Assembly: GCA_021799355.1 (NCBI GenBank)
Contig: JAJZAQ010000020.1
Coordinates: 1-45,809 of the forward strand
Origin: Pseudomonadota bacterium
Lineage (GTDB): Bacteria > Pseudomonadota > Gammaproteobacteria > Burkholderiales > Burkholderiaceae_C
DNA: 45,809 bases
Reading direction: 5' to 3'
The position numbers and the translations under genes are program-made. Below, piece by piece: positions 18,346 through 27,207 of this stretch; the first letter of the stretch is position 1; each line of letters begins with the position of its first letter. The notes under the pieces were generated by a model, which made no database searches, was not told the DNA's origin, and was given only the letters and a program-made list of their open reading frames with translations.

Positions 18346-19838
18346 GTCGCCGACTCCTGCCCGCCTTGCAGGCTCAGCCGCCCTGAGGCCGCAGCGGTTC
18401 CCGCGCTGCCGGGCGGCACGGCATCGGGGGGCAAAGTGCCGGCGATATAGCAGCCGTCGAAGCACGATGCCTCGAATTCGGCAATCGCCGGGTTGATCTC
18501 GCGGATCACCCGCTTCATTGCATCCAGATCCTGGTAGATCAGCACGTCGGCGCCGATGATCTGCCGCACCTCCTCGATGCTGCGGTTGTGCGCGACGAGT
18601 TCGGCCGCGGTGGGCATGTCGATGCCGTAAATGTTGGGATAACGCACTGGGGGCGCCGCCGACGCCAGATAGACCTTGCGCGCCCCGGCCTCGCGCGCCA
18701 TCTGCACGATTTCGCGCGACGTGGTGCCGCGCACGATGGAGTCGTCGACCAGCAGCACGTTGCGCCCGGCAAACTCCTGACCAATGGCGTTGAGCTTTTG
18801 CCGCACCGATTTTTTGCGCACCGCCTGCCCCGGCATGATGAACGTGCGGCCAACGTAACGGTTCTTGACGAAGCCCTCGCGGTACGGCCGGCCAATCTTG
18901 TGCGCGAGCTGCATCGCCGACGGCCGGCTCGATTCCGGAATCGGGATGACGACGTCGATTTCGCTCGGCGGCAGTACCGAGATGACACGCTGCGCCAGCG
19001 TTTCGCCCATGCGCAACCGTGCGCGGTAGACCGACACGCCGTCGAGCACCGAATCGGGGCGCGCAAGATAGACGTATTCGAAGATGCACGGATTGAGCTG
19101 CTGCGTCGCGGCGCATTGCTCGGCGTGCAGCCGCCCCTGCAAATCGACGAAAATCGCCTCGCCCGGCGCGATGTCGCGGACGAATTTGTACCCCGTGCCT
19201 TCGAGCGTCACGGATTCGCTGGCCACCATGATTTCACCCGGCTCAGTGCCCGTGCCATAGCACAACGGGCGGATGCCGAAAGGATCGCGAAACGCCAGCA
19301 TGCCGTGTCCGGCGATCAGCGCGACCACGGCGTAGGACCCGCGCAGTCGCTGGTGCACCGCGCGCACCGCGGTGAAAATGTCGCTGACCGACAGCGGCAG
19401 GCCGTGGGTGCGCCGCTCCAACTCGTGCGCCAGCACGTTGATCAGCACCTCGGTATCCGATTCGGTGTTGATGTGGCGGTGATCGACGGTGAACAACTCC
19501 TTCTTCAGCGCCACGGCGTTGATCAGGTTGCCGTTGTGCGCCAGCACCAGGCCGAATGGCGCGTTGACGTAAAACGGCTGCGCCTCCTCCTCGCTGTCGG
19601 CGTTGCCCGCGGTCGGGTAACGCACCTGACCAATGCCGTAATGGCCCGGCAGCGAGCGCATATTGCGCGTGCGAAACACATCGCGCACCATGCCGCGCGC
19701 CTTGTGCATGTACAGCTTGTTGCCCTGCCCGGTCACGATGCCGGCGGCATCCTGGCCGCGGTGCTGCAGCAGCAGCAGCGCGTCGTACAGCAGTTGGTTC
19801 ACGGGTTGCTGGGAAATGACACCGACGATACCGCACAT
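18342..19838 (-). CDS. purF: Amidophosphoribosyltransferase
   Basis: PurF commits PRPP to purine synthesis by making phosphoribosylamine from glutamine. The 498 residues begin MCGIVGV, so that after Met removal Cys is the N-terminal glutaminase nucleophile with no propeptide. RHADIGQVRYPT-type sequence is present as GIGQVRYPTAG, and the PRPP loop is VLLVDDSIVRGTTSREI. The class I form without iron-sulfur cysteine ligands is expected. It lies 36 bases after cvpA across a T-rich hairpin region, and overlaps metZ by four bases. Confidence 0.97.
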   Translation of the reverse strand: MCGIVGVISQQPVNQLLYDALLLLQHRGQDAAGIVTGQGNKLYMHKARGMVRDVFRTRNMRSLPGHYGIGQVRYPTAGNADSEEEAQPFYVNAPFGLVLAHNGNLINAVALKKELFTVDHRHINTESDTEVLINVLAHELERRTHGLPLSVSDIFTAVRAVHQRLRGSYAVVALIAGHGMLAFRDPFGIRPLCYGTGTEPGEIMVASESVTLEGTGYKFVRDIAPGEAIFVDLQGRLHAEQCAATQQLNPCIFEYVYLARPDSVLDGVSVYRARLRMGETLAQRVISVLPPSEIDVVIPIPESSRPSAMQLAHKIGRPYREGFVKNRYVGRTFIMPGQAVRKKSVRQKLNAIGQEFAGRNVLLVDDSIVRGTTSREIVQMAREAGARKVYLASAAPPVRYPNIYGIDMPTAAELVAHNRSIEEVRQIIGADVLIYQDLDAMKRVIREINPAIAEFEASCFDGCYIAGTLPPDAVPPGSAGTAAASGRLSLQGGQESAT

Positions 19839-19852
19839 GGGAGTGATCTTTC

Positions 19853-19892
19853 AAAAAAACAAAACGGGCCGCCCTCAGCGCTGCGGCAGCGC
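19853..19892 (-). terminator. Possible attenuator or partial terminator between cvpA and purF
   Basis: On the minus strand two alternative GC-rich stems at the end of cvpA (GCGCTG-CAGCGC, 19878-19892; or GCCGC-GCGGC with a 10-base loop) are followed by TTTTGTTTTTTT (19853-19864). The shape suits a weak Rho-independent terminator that would lower purF-metZ expression relative to the upstream genes. Overlapping stems leave room for attenuation. Confidence 0.4.
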
Positions 19893-20366
19893 CTGCACCA
19901 GCGCCGCCGGCAGCCACGGCCGCAACAGCACCAGCAGCGATTGCGCCGGGGGGATGAGCACGGCGTTTTTCCACATCGCGCTGTGCGCCAGCGCCGTCTG
20001 CGCGGCCAGCGCTACCAGCAGCAGCACCAACGCCAGCCCTTTGACCACGCCGATGAGCGCGCCCAGGCTGCGATCGAGCACGCCAAATCCCGTGGCGCGC
20101 AGCAGCAAACGCAACACCGACGCAACGATGCCCGCGCCGAGCACGACGACGATGAAACACATGGCATACGCCGCCAGGCGGCGCATCTCGACATTGTCGA
20201 TCGCCTGCAAATACCTGTCGCCCAAAGCTGGGGCGAAATGCGCGGCAAACCACACCCCGCCGATCCACCCCAGCAGGGTGACGATTTCGTACACCGCACC
20301 GCGCAGCAAGCTGATGAGCACGCTCAGGCCCATCACCACCAGCACGAAGGCGTCGAGCGGGCTCAC
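19875..20366 (-). CDS. cvpA: CvpA family inner-membrane protein
   Basis: CvpA is a small polytopic inner-membrane protein, named from colicin V production in E. coli and linked to envelope homeostasis; its molecular role is not settled. The 163 residues hold about four hydrophobic segments (about 5-22, 28-48, 66-90 and 100-127), with the conserved G-x-x-G-x3-G pattern in FGVLDRSLGALIGVVKG. The gene starts at GTG 20366, overlapping the SPOR gene stop by four bases (GTGA). The order folC-SPOR-cvpA-purF is the classical proteobacterial one and supports the call. Confidence 0.92.
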   Translation of the reverse strand: MSPLDAFVLVVMGLSVLISLLRGAVYEIVTLLGWIGGVWFAAHFAPALGDRYLQAIDNVEMRRLAAYAMCFIVVVLGAGIVASVLRLLLRATGFGVLDRSLGALIGVVKGLALVLLLVALAAQTALAHSAMWKNAVLIPPAQSLLVLLRPWLPAALVQALPQR

Positions 20367-21328
20367 AACGTCAACACCGCGCCGCCGATCCCCAGAGCCT
20401 GCAGTTTGTGCAATGCGCGTTCAGCAGCATCTCGGGTGGCAAACGGGCCGACGCGCACGCGCACCCGCTTGCCCTGCGGCGTGTCGACGACCTGGGTGTA
20501 GGTGGCCAGCCCGGCTTGTTCGATCTTGGCGCGCACCGCCTGCGCGGTGTGCGCATCGGCGTAGGCGCCGGCCTGGACGATGTACCGCGCCTTGGAAGGC
20601 GCCGCGTCTTCCGGCAACGAGTGGCCGGGATGCGCCAGCGCGGCTTCGGCCTGGGCCAGGGAGATCTGCTCGGGGGTCTTGCCTTCGAGCGCGGCCAGTG
20701 CCTGGCGCGCGCTGGCCAGCTCCCTGCTCTGCTGCGCCGACAGCGTCGGCTTGGGTGCAGGGGAGGAGGTGGACGCCGATTTGGCCGCGGATTTGGTCGC
20801 GGTCGCGGCCGTGGCCGGGGATTGGGACGCCGGCGGCAGCGGAGGCCGGGTTGCGGCAGGCGCGGCAGTGGCCTGCGGTTTATTGGCCGCGTTGGCCTGC
20901 GGCCTGGACGCCGCCAGCGCTGGCTTGGGTGCGACGGCAGCGGGGGTAGCAGCAGGCGCCACCGCAGCCGGTTTGGACGCGGCAGGCGGCTGCACCGCGC
21001 GCGGCGCGCTGGAAGCGCGTGCTGCCGAGGCGCGTTCGCCTGGCGGAACCGTGGGGGCTGATGCCGTTGCCAGCATCGGCGCGGAAGCCGGCAACGACAA
21101 CGCCGGCGCCTTGGTCTGCGCCGGGATGTCCAGCGCAATGTTCGATGGCACCGGCTTGGGTTTGGAGTCGAACACCAGCGGAAACACGATCACCCCGGCG
21201 AGCACCAGGGCCACGGCACCGATCAGCCGCCGGCGCGCGCGCGCGCGCAGCGCGTCCAGGCTCTGGGTGTCAGCCGTGTCGTCCGTGGGAGAGCGGCGGG
21301 CGGAATTGCGCGAAACGCCAAAGGTCAT
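20363..21328 (-). CDS. dedD: SPOR-domain cell-division protein (DedD-like)
   Basis: A predicted single-pass inner-membrane protein that binds denuded septal peptidoglycan. The 321 residues have a basic cytoplasmic N-terminus (RARARRR at 29-34), one transmembrane segment (about 35-54), a long Ala/Pro/Lys-rich periplasmic linker and a C-terminal SPOR domain (about 247-321: YIVQAGAYADAHTAQAV to RVRVGPFATRDAAERAL). Its position between folC and cvpA matches E. coli dedD, so the symbol is used by synteny and domain layout. Start and stop overlap folC and cvpA by four bases each. Confidence 0.87.
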   Translation of the reverse strand: MTFGVSRNSARRSPTDDTADTQSLDALRARARRRLIGAVALVLAGVIVFPLVFDSKPKPVPSNIALDIPAQTKAPALSLPASAPMLATASAPTVPPGERASAARASSAPRAVQPPAASKPAAVAPAATPAAVAPKPALAASRPQANAANKPQATAAPAATRPPLPPASQSPATAATATKSAAKSASTSSPAPKPTLSAQQSRELASARQALAALEGKTPEQISLAQAEAALAHPGHSLPEDAAPSKARYIVQAGAYADAHTAQAVRAKIEQAGLATYTQVVDTPQGKRVRVRVGPFATRDAAERALHKLQALGIGGAVLTL

Positions 21329-22650
21329 TGCCGGGAGGTGTCGAGATGCTTGCCGTGGAGCCGGGGCAGCCCATGCTGCAAAACGCCGCCCACGGTGTAG
21401 AACGAGCCGAACACCACAATTCTATCGGCCAGCCCGGTTTGCGCCGCCGCTGCGGTCAGCGCCTGCATCGGGCCGGCGTGGACGTGGAGGCGCACAGCCG
21501 GTTGCAGGGCGCGCAGCGTGTCGGCCAGTGTCTGCGCGGTGGCGGCGCGCGGTGTGGGCAGGTCGCAGACGTGCCAGACATCGACCAGCGGCAGCATGCG
21601 GCGCAGCATGCCGGCAATATCCTTGTCCGCCATCGCGCCAAACACGGCATGGGTCGCGGGAAAATACCCCATGCTGTCGAGGTTTTGCGCGAGCACGGCG
21701 ATGGCGTGCGGGTTGTGGCCGACGTCCAACACCACCGTGGGCTGACCGGCGAGCACCTGGAAGCGCCCGGGCAGTTCGGCGCGGGCAAACCCCTCGCGCA
21801 CCGCCTGCGCCGACACCGGCAGCCGCGGCTGCAGCGCTTCGAGCGTGGCGAGCACCCCGCCGGCGTTGAGCAGCTGGTTGGCGCCACGCAGCGCCGGAAA
21901 CGCCAGGCCGTGCCAGCGCTGTGCCCGACCCTGCCAGCTCCATTGCTGCTGCAGGTGGGTGGTGTGGAAATCGCGTCCGGCCAGCCACAGATCGGCGCCG
22001 ATGGACTGCGCATGGTCCCGCACCGACTGCGGCGCCAGCGGGTCGGCGACGATGGCCGGTTTACCCGCGCGCATGATGCCGGCTTTTTCCCGGCCGATCG
22101 ACTCGCGGTCGGGGCCGAGATACTCCATGTGGTCGAGGTCGATGCTGGTCAGGATGGCGCAGTCGGTGTCGATGACGTTGACGGCGTCGAGCCGCCCGCC
22201 CAGACCGACTTCGAGCACCACGGCGTCCAGCCGCTGCGCAGCCAGCAGCGACAAAATGGCCAGCGTGGTGAATTCGAAATAACTCAGGCTCACCGCCTGC
22301 CCTGCCGGGTTGGCGGCGTGGCGGGCACGCTCGACGGCAGCAAAATGCGGCAGCAACGCATCGGCCTGCACCGCTTGTCCGTCAATGCGGCAGCGCTCCT
22401 CGAAGTGCACCAGATGCGGCGAGGTGTAGACGCCGACGCGGTAGCCCGCAGCCAGCAGAATCGCTTCGAGCATGGCGCAGGTCGAGCCTTTGCCGTTGGT
22501 TCCGGCCACGGTGATCACCGGGCAGGCAAAGTCCAGACGCATCGCCGCGCGCACCGCCTGCACCCGCTGCAGGCCGAGGTCGATGACGCGGTGATGCAGC
22601 TGCTCGGCGTGTGCCAGCCAGCCGTCCAGGGTGTGCGCAGTCGTCGTCAT
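21325..22650 (-). CDS. folC: Bifunctional folylpolyglutamate/dihydrofolate synthase
   Basis: FolC joins glutamate to dihydropteroate and adds glutamates to folates. The 441 residues have the Mur-ligase-type P-loop GTNGKGSTCAMLE, then YTSPHL, the LEVGLGGRLDAVN segment with the metal/carbamate-lysine region, and a C-terminal domain with LDVGHNPHA. The frame is open 27 bases upstream of ATG 22650, but MTTTAHTLDGW is the more usual N-terminus and avoids crowding accD, whose stop is 33 bases upstream. The stop overlaps the SPOR gene start (ATGA). Confidence 0.94.
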   Translation of the reverse strand: MTTTAHTLDGWLAHAEQLHHRVIDLGLQRVQAVRAAMRLDFACPVITVAGTNGKGSTCAMLEAILLAAGYRVGVYTSPHLVHFEERCRIDGQAVQADALLPHFAAVERARHAANPAGQAVSLSYFEFTTLAILSLLAAQRLDAVVLEVGLGGRLDAVNVIDTDCAILTSIDLDHMEYLGPDRESIGREKAGIMRAGKPAIVADPLAPQSVRDHAQSIGADLWLAGRDFHTTHLQQQWSWQGRAQRWHGLAFPALRGANQLLNAGGVLATLEALQPRLPVSAQAVREGFARAELPGRFQVLAGQPTVVLDVGHNPHAIAVLAQNLDSMGYFPATHAVFGAMADKDIAGMLRRMLPLVDVWHVCDLPTPRAATAQTLADTLRALQPAVRLHVHAGPMQALTAAAAQTGLADRIVVFGSFYTVGGVLQHGLPRLHGKHLDTSRQ

Positions 22651-22683
22651 GCAGCAGGATGACGCCACAGGGGGCAAAACCGG

Positions 22684-23559
22684 TCAGGAAGTGATGGCTT
22701 CACTCGGCTGACGCAGCAGCATGGCCAGCAGCTGCGCGAGTTCGCCGCGCAGCTCGCGCCGGTCGACGATGCGGTCGATCGCGCCTTTTTGCAGCAGGAA
22801 CTCCGAGCGCTGAAAGCCTTCGGGCAGTTTTTCACGCACGGTGTTTTCGATCACCCTCGGCCCGGCAAAACCGATCAGCGCCTTGGGCTCGGCGAGCACG
22901 ATGTCGCCGATGAAGGCAAAGCTGGCCGACACTCCGCCCATGGTCGGGTCGGTGAGCACACTGATGAACGGCAGCCCGGCCGCGGACAGCCGGGTGAGCG
23001 CGGCGTTGGTCTTGGCCATCTGCATCAGGCTGAGCAGCCCTTCCTGCATGCGCGCGCCGCCGGTGGCGGTGAAGCAGATGAACGGCACCTTTTGCTCGAT
23101 CGCTGCCTGCACCCCGCGCACGAAGCGCTCGCCGACCACCGAGCCCATCGACCCACCCATGAACTCGAACTCGAAGCAGGCCACCACCACCGGCAGGGTC
23201 TGGATGGCTCCGCCCATGACCACCAAGGCGTCGGTTTCCTGGGTGTTTTCCAACGCCTCTTTCAGCCGGTCGGGGTATTTGCGGCTGTCCTTGAACTTCA
23301 GCGGATCGACCGGCAGCACTTCCTGGCCGATCTCATACCGCCCTTCGGCGTCGAGCAGCGCATCGAGCCGCGCGCGCGCACCGATGCGCATGTGATGGCC
23401 GCACTTGGGGCAGACGTTCTGGTTGAGTTCCAGATCGGACTTGTACAGCACCGACTCGCACGACGGGCACTTCACCCACAGCCCCTCGGGCACTTGGCGG
23501 CGATCCTGCGGGCTGGTTTGCTGAATCTTCGGGGGTAGGAGCTTTTCGAGCCAACTCAT
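22684..23559 (-). CDS. accD: Acetyl-CoA carboxylase carboxyltransferase, beta subunit
   Basis: AccD forms with AccA the carboxyltransferase that makes malonyl-CoA, the first committed step of fatty acid synthesis. The 291 residues start with the zinc ribbon (C31, C34, C50 and C53 in CPSC and CPKC) and continue into a crotonase-fold domain with [29 protein letters not shown] and GFAGPRVIE. It lies 12 bases after trpA and 33 bases before folC, the usual trpA-accD-folC order. Confidence 0.97.
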   Translation of the reverse strand: MSWLEKLLPPKIQQTSPQDRRQVPEGLWVKCPSCESVLYKSDLELNQNVCPKCGHHMRIGARARLDALLDAEGRYEIGQEVLPVDPLKFKDSRKYPDRLKEALENTQETDALVVMGGAIQTLPVVVACFEFEFMGGSMGSVVGERFVRGVQAAIEQKVPFICFTATGGARMQEGLLSLMQMAKTNAALTRLSAAGLPFISVLTDPTMGGVSASFAFIGDIVLAEPKALIGFAGPRVIENTVREKLPEGFQRSEFLLQKGAIDRIVDRRELRGELAQLLAMLLRQPSEAITS

Positions 23560-23571
23560 GTCCGTCTCTCC

Positions 23572-24453
23572 TCACGCGGCGTCGAGCGCCTGGCGAATGT
23601 CCTGAATGAAGCGGCGCGCCACGTCGGCCGCCTGCGCGGCAGGCTGCGCCTCCAGCAGTTCGATCAGGCGCGAGCCGATGACCACGGCATCGGCCAGCGC
23701 GCCGATGGCGCGCGCGGTCTGCGCGTCGCGGATGCCGAATCCTACTCCCACGGGAACACGCACATGCGCGCGGATGCGCGGCAGCATCGCCGCCACCGCC
23801 GAGGTGTCGAGATGGCCGGCGCCGGTCACGCCCTTGAGCGACACGTAATACACATAACCGCTGGCGATACGGCCGACGTCGGCCATGCGCTGCTCGGTGC
23901 TGGTGGGAGCGAGCAGAAAAATCGGCGCGATGCCGGCGGCCTTGAGCGCGGCGGCGAAGGCTTCGCTTTCCTGCGGCGGGTAATCGACAATGAGCACGCC
24001 GTCCACCCCCGCCGCCTGCGCCGCGGCGACGAAGGCATCGACGCCGAAGCGCTCCACCGGGTTGGCGTAGCCCATGAGCACGATGGGGGTGACGGCGTCG
24101 GTCTGGCGGAAGGCACGGACGAAGTCGAGCACCTGCGGCAGCCCCACGCCCTGGGCGATGGCGCGTTCGGTGGCGCGCTGGATCACCGGGCCGTCGGCCA
24201 TCGGGTCGGAAAACGGCACGCCCAGCTCGATGACGTCGGCGCCGCCCTGCACCAGCGCGTGCATCAGCTCGACGGTGACGGCGGGCGCCGGGTCGCCCGC
24301 GGCGATGTAGGGAATGAGCGCCTTGCGGCCCTGCGCACGCAACTGGGCAAAACGCTGGTCGATGCGGTTCATCTCCATGCCGCGCGGCCGCTCCGAGGGC
24401 ATGGAGCCCCCCACGGCGGGCGACGCGTGCAGCGCGTCAAGGGTCTGTTTCAT
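23572..24453 (-). CDS. trpA: Tryptophan synthase alpha chain (possible N-terminal extension)
   Basis: TrpA cleaves indole-3-glycerol phosphate and channels indole to TrpB. Signatures are [11 protein letters not shown], the catalytic glutamate in [16 protein letters not shown], the second acid in GVLIVDYPP, and GFGI and GSRL phosphate loops. ATG 24453 overlaps the trpB stop (ATGA) and has a GGGAG ribosome binding site 7 bases upstream, giving 293 residues. Standard TrpA proteins begin near MNRIDQRF, residue 28 here (ATG 24372), leaving about 265 residues. The extra 27 residues are encoded by a stretch with a 9-bp inverted repeat that looks inserted at the junction. GGAG directly abuts ATG 24372, too close for normal initiation, so I keep the upstream start. 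The true N-terminus is uncertain. Confidence 0.93.
   Translation of the reverse strand: MKQTLDALHASPAVGGSMPSERPRGMEMNRIDQRFAQLRAQGRKALIPYIAAGDPAPAVTVELMHALVQGGADVIELGVPFSDPMADGPVIQRATERAIAQGVGLPQVLDFVRAFRQTDAVTPIVLMGYANPVERFGVDAFVAAAQAAGVDGVLIVDYPPQESEAFAAALKAAGIAPIFLLAPTSTEQRMADVGRIASGYVYYVSLKGVTGAGHLDTSAVAAMLPRIRAHVRVPVGVGFGIRDAQTARAIGALADAVVIGSRLIELLEAQPAAQAADVARRFIQDIRQALDAA
24373..24406. repeat. Palindromic element at the trpB/trpA junction
   Basis: CTCCATGCC (24373-24381) and GGCATGGAG (24398-24406) form a perfect 9-bp inverted repeat with a 16-base GC-rich loop. On the minus strand it lies between the coupled upstream start of trpA (24453) and the start expected from the family (24372), and is flanked by a GTGGGGGG run. 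It would form a hairpin in the mRNA and keeps the reading frame open. It resembles a short dispersed palindromic repeat rather than coding sequence under protein selection. I find no second paired copy in the window. Confidence 0.5.
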
Positions 24454-25685
24454 TTTTGCGCTCCCGGCTGGCGGCCGAACAGGGTGTCGAAGCTCACCCC
24501 TTCGCGCGCCGCCACGGTGTTGATGTCCTTGTCGCCGCGGCCGGAGAGGTTGACCAGGATGATTTCATCCCGGCGCATCTGCGGCGCGAGCTTGATGGCA
24601 TGCGCCAGCGCGTGGCTCGATTCGAGCGCCGGGATGATGCCTTCGGTGCGGCAGAGTTCGTGAAACGCCGCCAGCGCTTCGTCGTCGGTGACGCCGACAT
24701 ACTCGGCACGGCCGAGGTCGTGCAGCCAGGCGTGCTCGGGGCCGACGCCGGGGTAGTCCAGCCCGGCGGACACCGAGTGGGTTTCGATGATCTGCCCGTG
24801 GTCGTCCTGCAGCAGATAAGTGCGGTTGCCGTGCAGCACGCCGGGCGTTCCCGCCGAAATCGACGCCGCATGCCGCCCGGTGTCCAGTCCGAGCCCGGCG
24901 GCCTCGACGCCGATGAGCCGCACCTTGTCGTGCGGGATGTAGGGATAGAAGATGCCCATGGCGTTGCTGCCGCCGCCGACGGCGGCGATCACCACGTCGG
25001 GCTGGCGGCCGGTCATCTCCGGCATCTGCCGCAGGCATTCATCGCCGATCACCCGCTGGAAATCGCGCACCATTTGCGGGTAGGGGTGCGGACCGGCGAC
25101 GGTGCCGATGATGTAGAACGTGTGTTCCACATGCGTCACCCAGTCGCGCAGCGCCTCGTTGAGCGCGTCCTTGAGCGTCTTGCTGCCCGACTCCACCGGG
25201 ACGACGCGCGCGCCCAGCAGGTTCATGCGGTAGACGTTGGGCGACTGGCGCTTGACGTCTTCGCTGCCCATGTACACCACGCACTCCATGCCGTAGCGCG
25301 CGGCGATGGTCGCCGTGGCCACGCCGTGCTGCCCGGCGCCGGTTTCGGCAATCACCCGCGGCTTGCCCATGCGCCGGGCGAGCATGGCCTGGCCGATGGT
25401 GTTGTTGATCTTGTGCGCACCGGTGTGGTTGAGGTCTTCGCGCTTGAGGTAGATGCGCGCCCCGCCGAGTTTGTCGCTCAGCCGCGCGGCGTGGTAGATC
25501 GGGCTGGGGCGACCGACGAAGTGCTTGAGCTCGTAGCGGAATTCGTCGAGGAATTCCGGGTCGTTTTTGTAGTGGTCGTAGGCGGCCTGGAGTTCTTCCA
25601 GGGCGTGGCTCAGGGTTTCGGCGACGAAGCTGCCGCCGTATGGGCCGAAATGGCCGTGTGCATCGGGGTAGGCGTAATCGAACAT
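24450..25685 (-). CDS. trpB: Tryptophan synthase beta chain
   Basis: TrpB condenses indole with serine on PLP. The 411 residues have [22 protein letters not shown], the PLP lysine in [22 protein letters not shown], the phosphate-binding GGGSNAMG and [16 protein letters not shown]. Start ATG 25685 begins the conserved N-terminus; the frame is open 138 bases further upstream but that part overlaps the hairpin and the end of trpF. It lies 43 bases after trpF, with a 10-bp stem-loop between them, and overlaps trpA by four bases. Confidence 0.97.
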   Translation of the reverse strand: MFDYAYPDAHGHFGPYGGSFVAETLSHALEELQAAYDHYKNDPEFLDEFRYELKHFVGRPSPIYHAARLSDKLGGARIYLKREDLNHTGAHKINNTIGQAMLARRMGKPRVIAETGAGQHGVATATIAARYGMECVVYMGSEDVKRQSPNVYRMNLLGARVVPVESGSKTLKDALNEALRDWVTHVEHTFYIIGTVAGPHPYPQMVRDFQRVIGDECLRQMPEMTGRQPDVVIAAVGGGSNAMGIFYPYIPHDKVRLIGVEAAGLGLDTGRHAASISAGTPGVLHGNRTYLLQDDHGQIIETHSVSAGLDYPGVGPEHAWLHDLGRAEYVGVTDDEALAAFHELCRTEGIIPALESSHALAHAIKLAPQMRRDEIILVNLSGRGDKDINTVAAREGVSFDTLFGRQPGAQK

Positions 25686-25702
25686 GGTGGGTCTCGCGGG
25701 CT

Positions 25703-25728
25703 GCCGCAGCGGTCGGGCCCGCTGCGGC
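25703..25728. promoter_or_regulatory. Stem-loop in the trpF-trpB gap
   Basis: GCCGCAGCGG (25703-25712) pairs perfectly with CCGCTGCGGC (25719-25728) around a 6-base loop. In the minus-strand mRNA it begins immediately after the trpF stop TAA and ends 17 bases before the trpB start. There is no T-tract, so a classical terminator is unlikely; mRNA stabilisation, a processing signal or modulation of trpB translation are possible. Confidence 0.5.
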
Positions 25729-26373
25729 TTACTGATCTGCTGCACGCACCGCAGCGACGAACTCGTGGATGCGCTGCGCGCTCTTGATGCCTTTGGACGC
25801 TTCGACGCCGGAACTGACGTCAACGCCCCAGGGATGCACCTGCCGGATGGCAGACGTCACATTTGCAGCATGCAACCCACCAGACAAAACGAGGGGAAGC
25901 GCGACGTTTGCTGGAATGCGTGACCAATCGAAGACCTCGCCGCCGCCGCCGTATCCGGGCACGAATGCATCCAGAACGAGGGCCTGCGCAGTGGAAAACC
26001 TGGCTGCAAAGTCTAGCAAATCCAGCCCCTCGCGCATGCGCGCGGCGCGCAAGTAGGGGTGGCCATAGCGGGTACAGTCCTCCGGCGCCTCGTCCCCGTG
26101 GAACTGCAAGAGCGCCGGGCGCACCTGCGCGATCACGTCCTCGACCAGCGTGGGGGTGGCGTTGACGAACAGCGTGACGACCGAGACGAACGGCGGCAGG
26201 CTGCGCGCAATGCGCTGTGCCTGCTGCAGACTGACATGGCGCGGGCTGGGCGGGTAAAACACCAGGCCGATGGCGTCGGCACCGGCGTGCGCCGCCGCCT
26301 GTGCGTCGTCGACACGGGTGATTCCGCAGATTTTGATGCGGGTGCGGTGCGGGGTTTCAGGCCGGGCCGTCAT
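25729..26373 (-). CDS. trpF: Phosphoribosylanthranilate isomerase
   Basis: TrpF performs the Amadori rearrangement of phosphoribosylanthranilate in tryptophan synthesis. The 214 residues are full length, with the catalytic cysteine in [37 protein letters not shown], the catalytic aspartate region VLDAF, and the phosphate loops LSGGL and [10 protein letters not shown] monofunctional TrpF separate from TrpC is usual outside the enterics. It starts 15 bases after truA. Confidence 0.97.
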   Translation of the reverse strand: MTARPETPHRTRIKICGITRVDDAQAAAHAGADAIGLVFYPPSPRHVSLQQAQRIARSLPPFVSVVTLFVNATPTLVEDVIAQVRPALLQFHGDEAPEDCTRYGHPYLRAARMREGLDLLDFAARFSTAQALVLDAFVPGYGGGGEVFDWSRIPANVALPLVLSGGLHAANVTSAIRQVHPWGVDVSSGVEASKGIKSAQRIHEFVAAVRAADQ

Positions 26374-26388
26374 GGTGCAAAGCCAGGG

Positions 26389-27207
26389 TCAAAACAACGG
26401 CGCCCAAGGGTGCGGTGCCGCTGGCAAGCCGAATTCTGCCGGGTAATCCGGGCCGACGAAATACAGGCCATCGGGCATGAAGGTCGGCGCCGCCAGGCTG
26501 CGGTCGCCGCGTTGCAGCACATCGGCCAGCCACTCCACCGGCTTGGAGCCGTTGCCCACCGCCAGCAGGCTGCCGACTAGATTGCGCACCATGTGGTGCA
26601 AAAACGCGTTCGCGCGCAGGTCGAAAACGACATAATCGCCCACGCGCTGGATGTCGATGGCGTGCAGGGTTTTGACCGGGCTGCGCGCCTGGCATTCGCT
26701 GGAACGAAAGGCGCTGAAATCGTGGGTGCCCAGCAGGCACTGCGCCGCGGCACGCAGACGGTCGAGATCGAGCGGCCGATGCGTCCAGCCGACGCGCCCG
26801 GCGTCCAGCGCGGGACGCACCGGATGGTTGCGCAACACATAGCGGTAGCGCCGCTGAAACGCGCTGCGCCGCGCATCGAAGCCCGACGATACCCCGGTGC
26901 GCGCCCATTGCACCGCCACCTCGCGCGGCAAAAACGCGTTGACTCCGCGCACCCAGGAGAACTCCTCGCGCTGCAGCGGGCTGTCGAAATGCACGACCTG
27001 CCCGAGGGCGTGCACCCCGGCATCGGTGCGCCCGGCGCAGACGGTGCGCACCGGCTGGCCGAGAAACTGCTGCAGCGCACGCTCCAGCCGATCCTGCACA
27101 CCGCAACCGCTGGGCTGGCTCTGCCAGCCGCAGGCCGTGCTGCCGAGATAACTCAGCCCGAGCACCACGCGCTGCCCGGGCTGCGGCCCGGGATGTTCAG
27201 CGCCCAA
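26389..27207 (-). CDS. truA: tRNA pseudouridine(38-40) synthase
   Basis: TruA converts uridines 38-40 of the tRNA anticodon arm to pseudouridine. The catalytic aspartate lies in [29 protein letters not shown] and [14 protein letters not shown] are also diagnostic. No ATG is available near the N-terminus. TTG 27207, which overlaps the fimV stop by 11 bases and is preceded by GGA, gives 272 residues; GTG codons at residues 14-15 give a shorter protein beginning at the conserved [10 protein letters not shown] chose TTG because of the ribosome-binding-like GGA and coupling to fimV. The order fimV-truA-trpF is common in betaproteobacteria. Confidence 0.94.
   Translation of the reverse strand: MGAEHPGPQPGQRVVLGLSYLGSTACGWQSQPSGCGVQDRLERALQQFLGQPVRTVCAGRTDAGVHALGQVVHFDSPLQREEFSWVRGVNAFLPREVAVQWARTGVSSGFDARRSAFQRRYRYVLRNHPVRPALDAGRVGWTHRPLDLDRLRAAAQCLLGTHDFSAFRSSECQARSPVKTLHAIDIQRVGDYVVFDLRANAFLHHMVRNLVGSLLAVGNGSKPVEWLADVLQRGDRSLAAPTFMPDGLYFVGPDYPAEFGLPAAPHPWAPLF

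Noticed and set aside
18588-20501. Plus-strand open frame of 637 codons opposite purF and cvpA
   Set aside because: It crosses two well-recognised genes on the other strand and reads His/Arg/Gln-rich shadow sequence.
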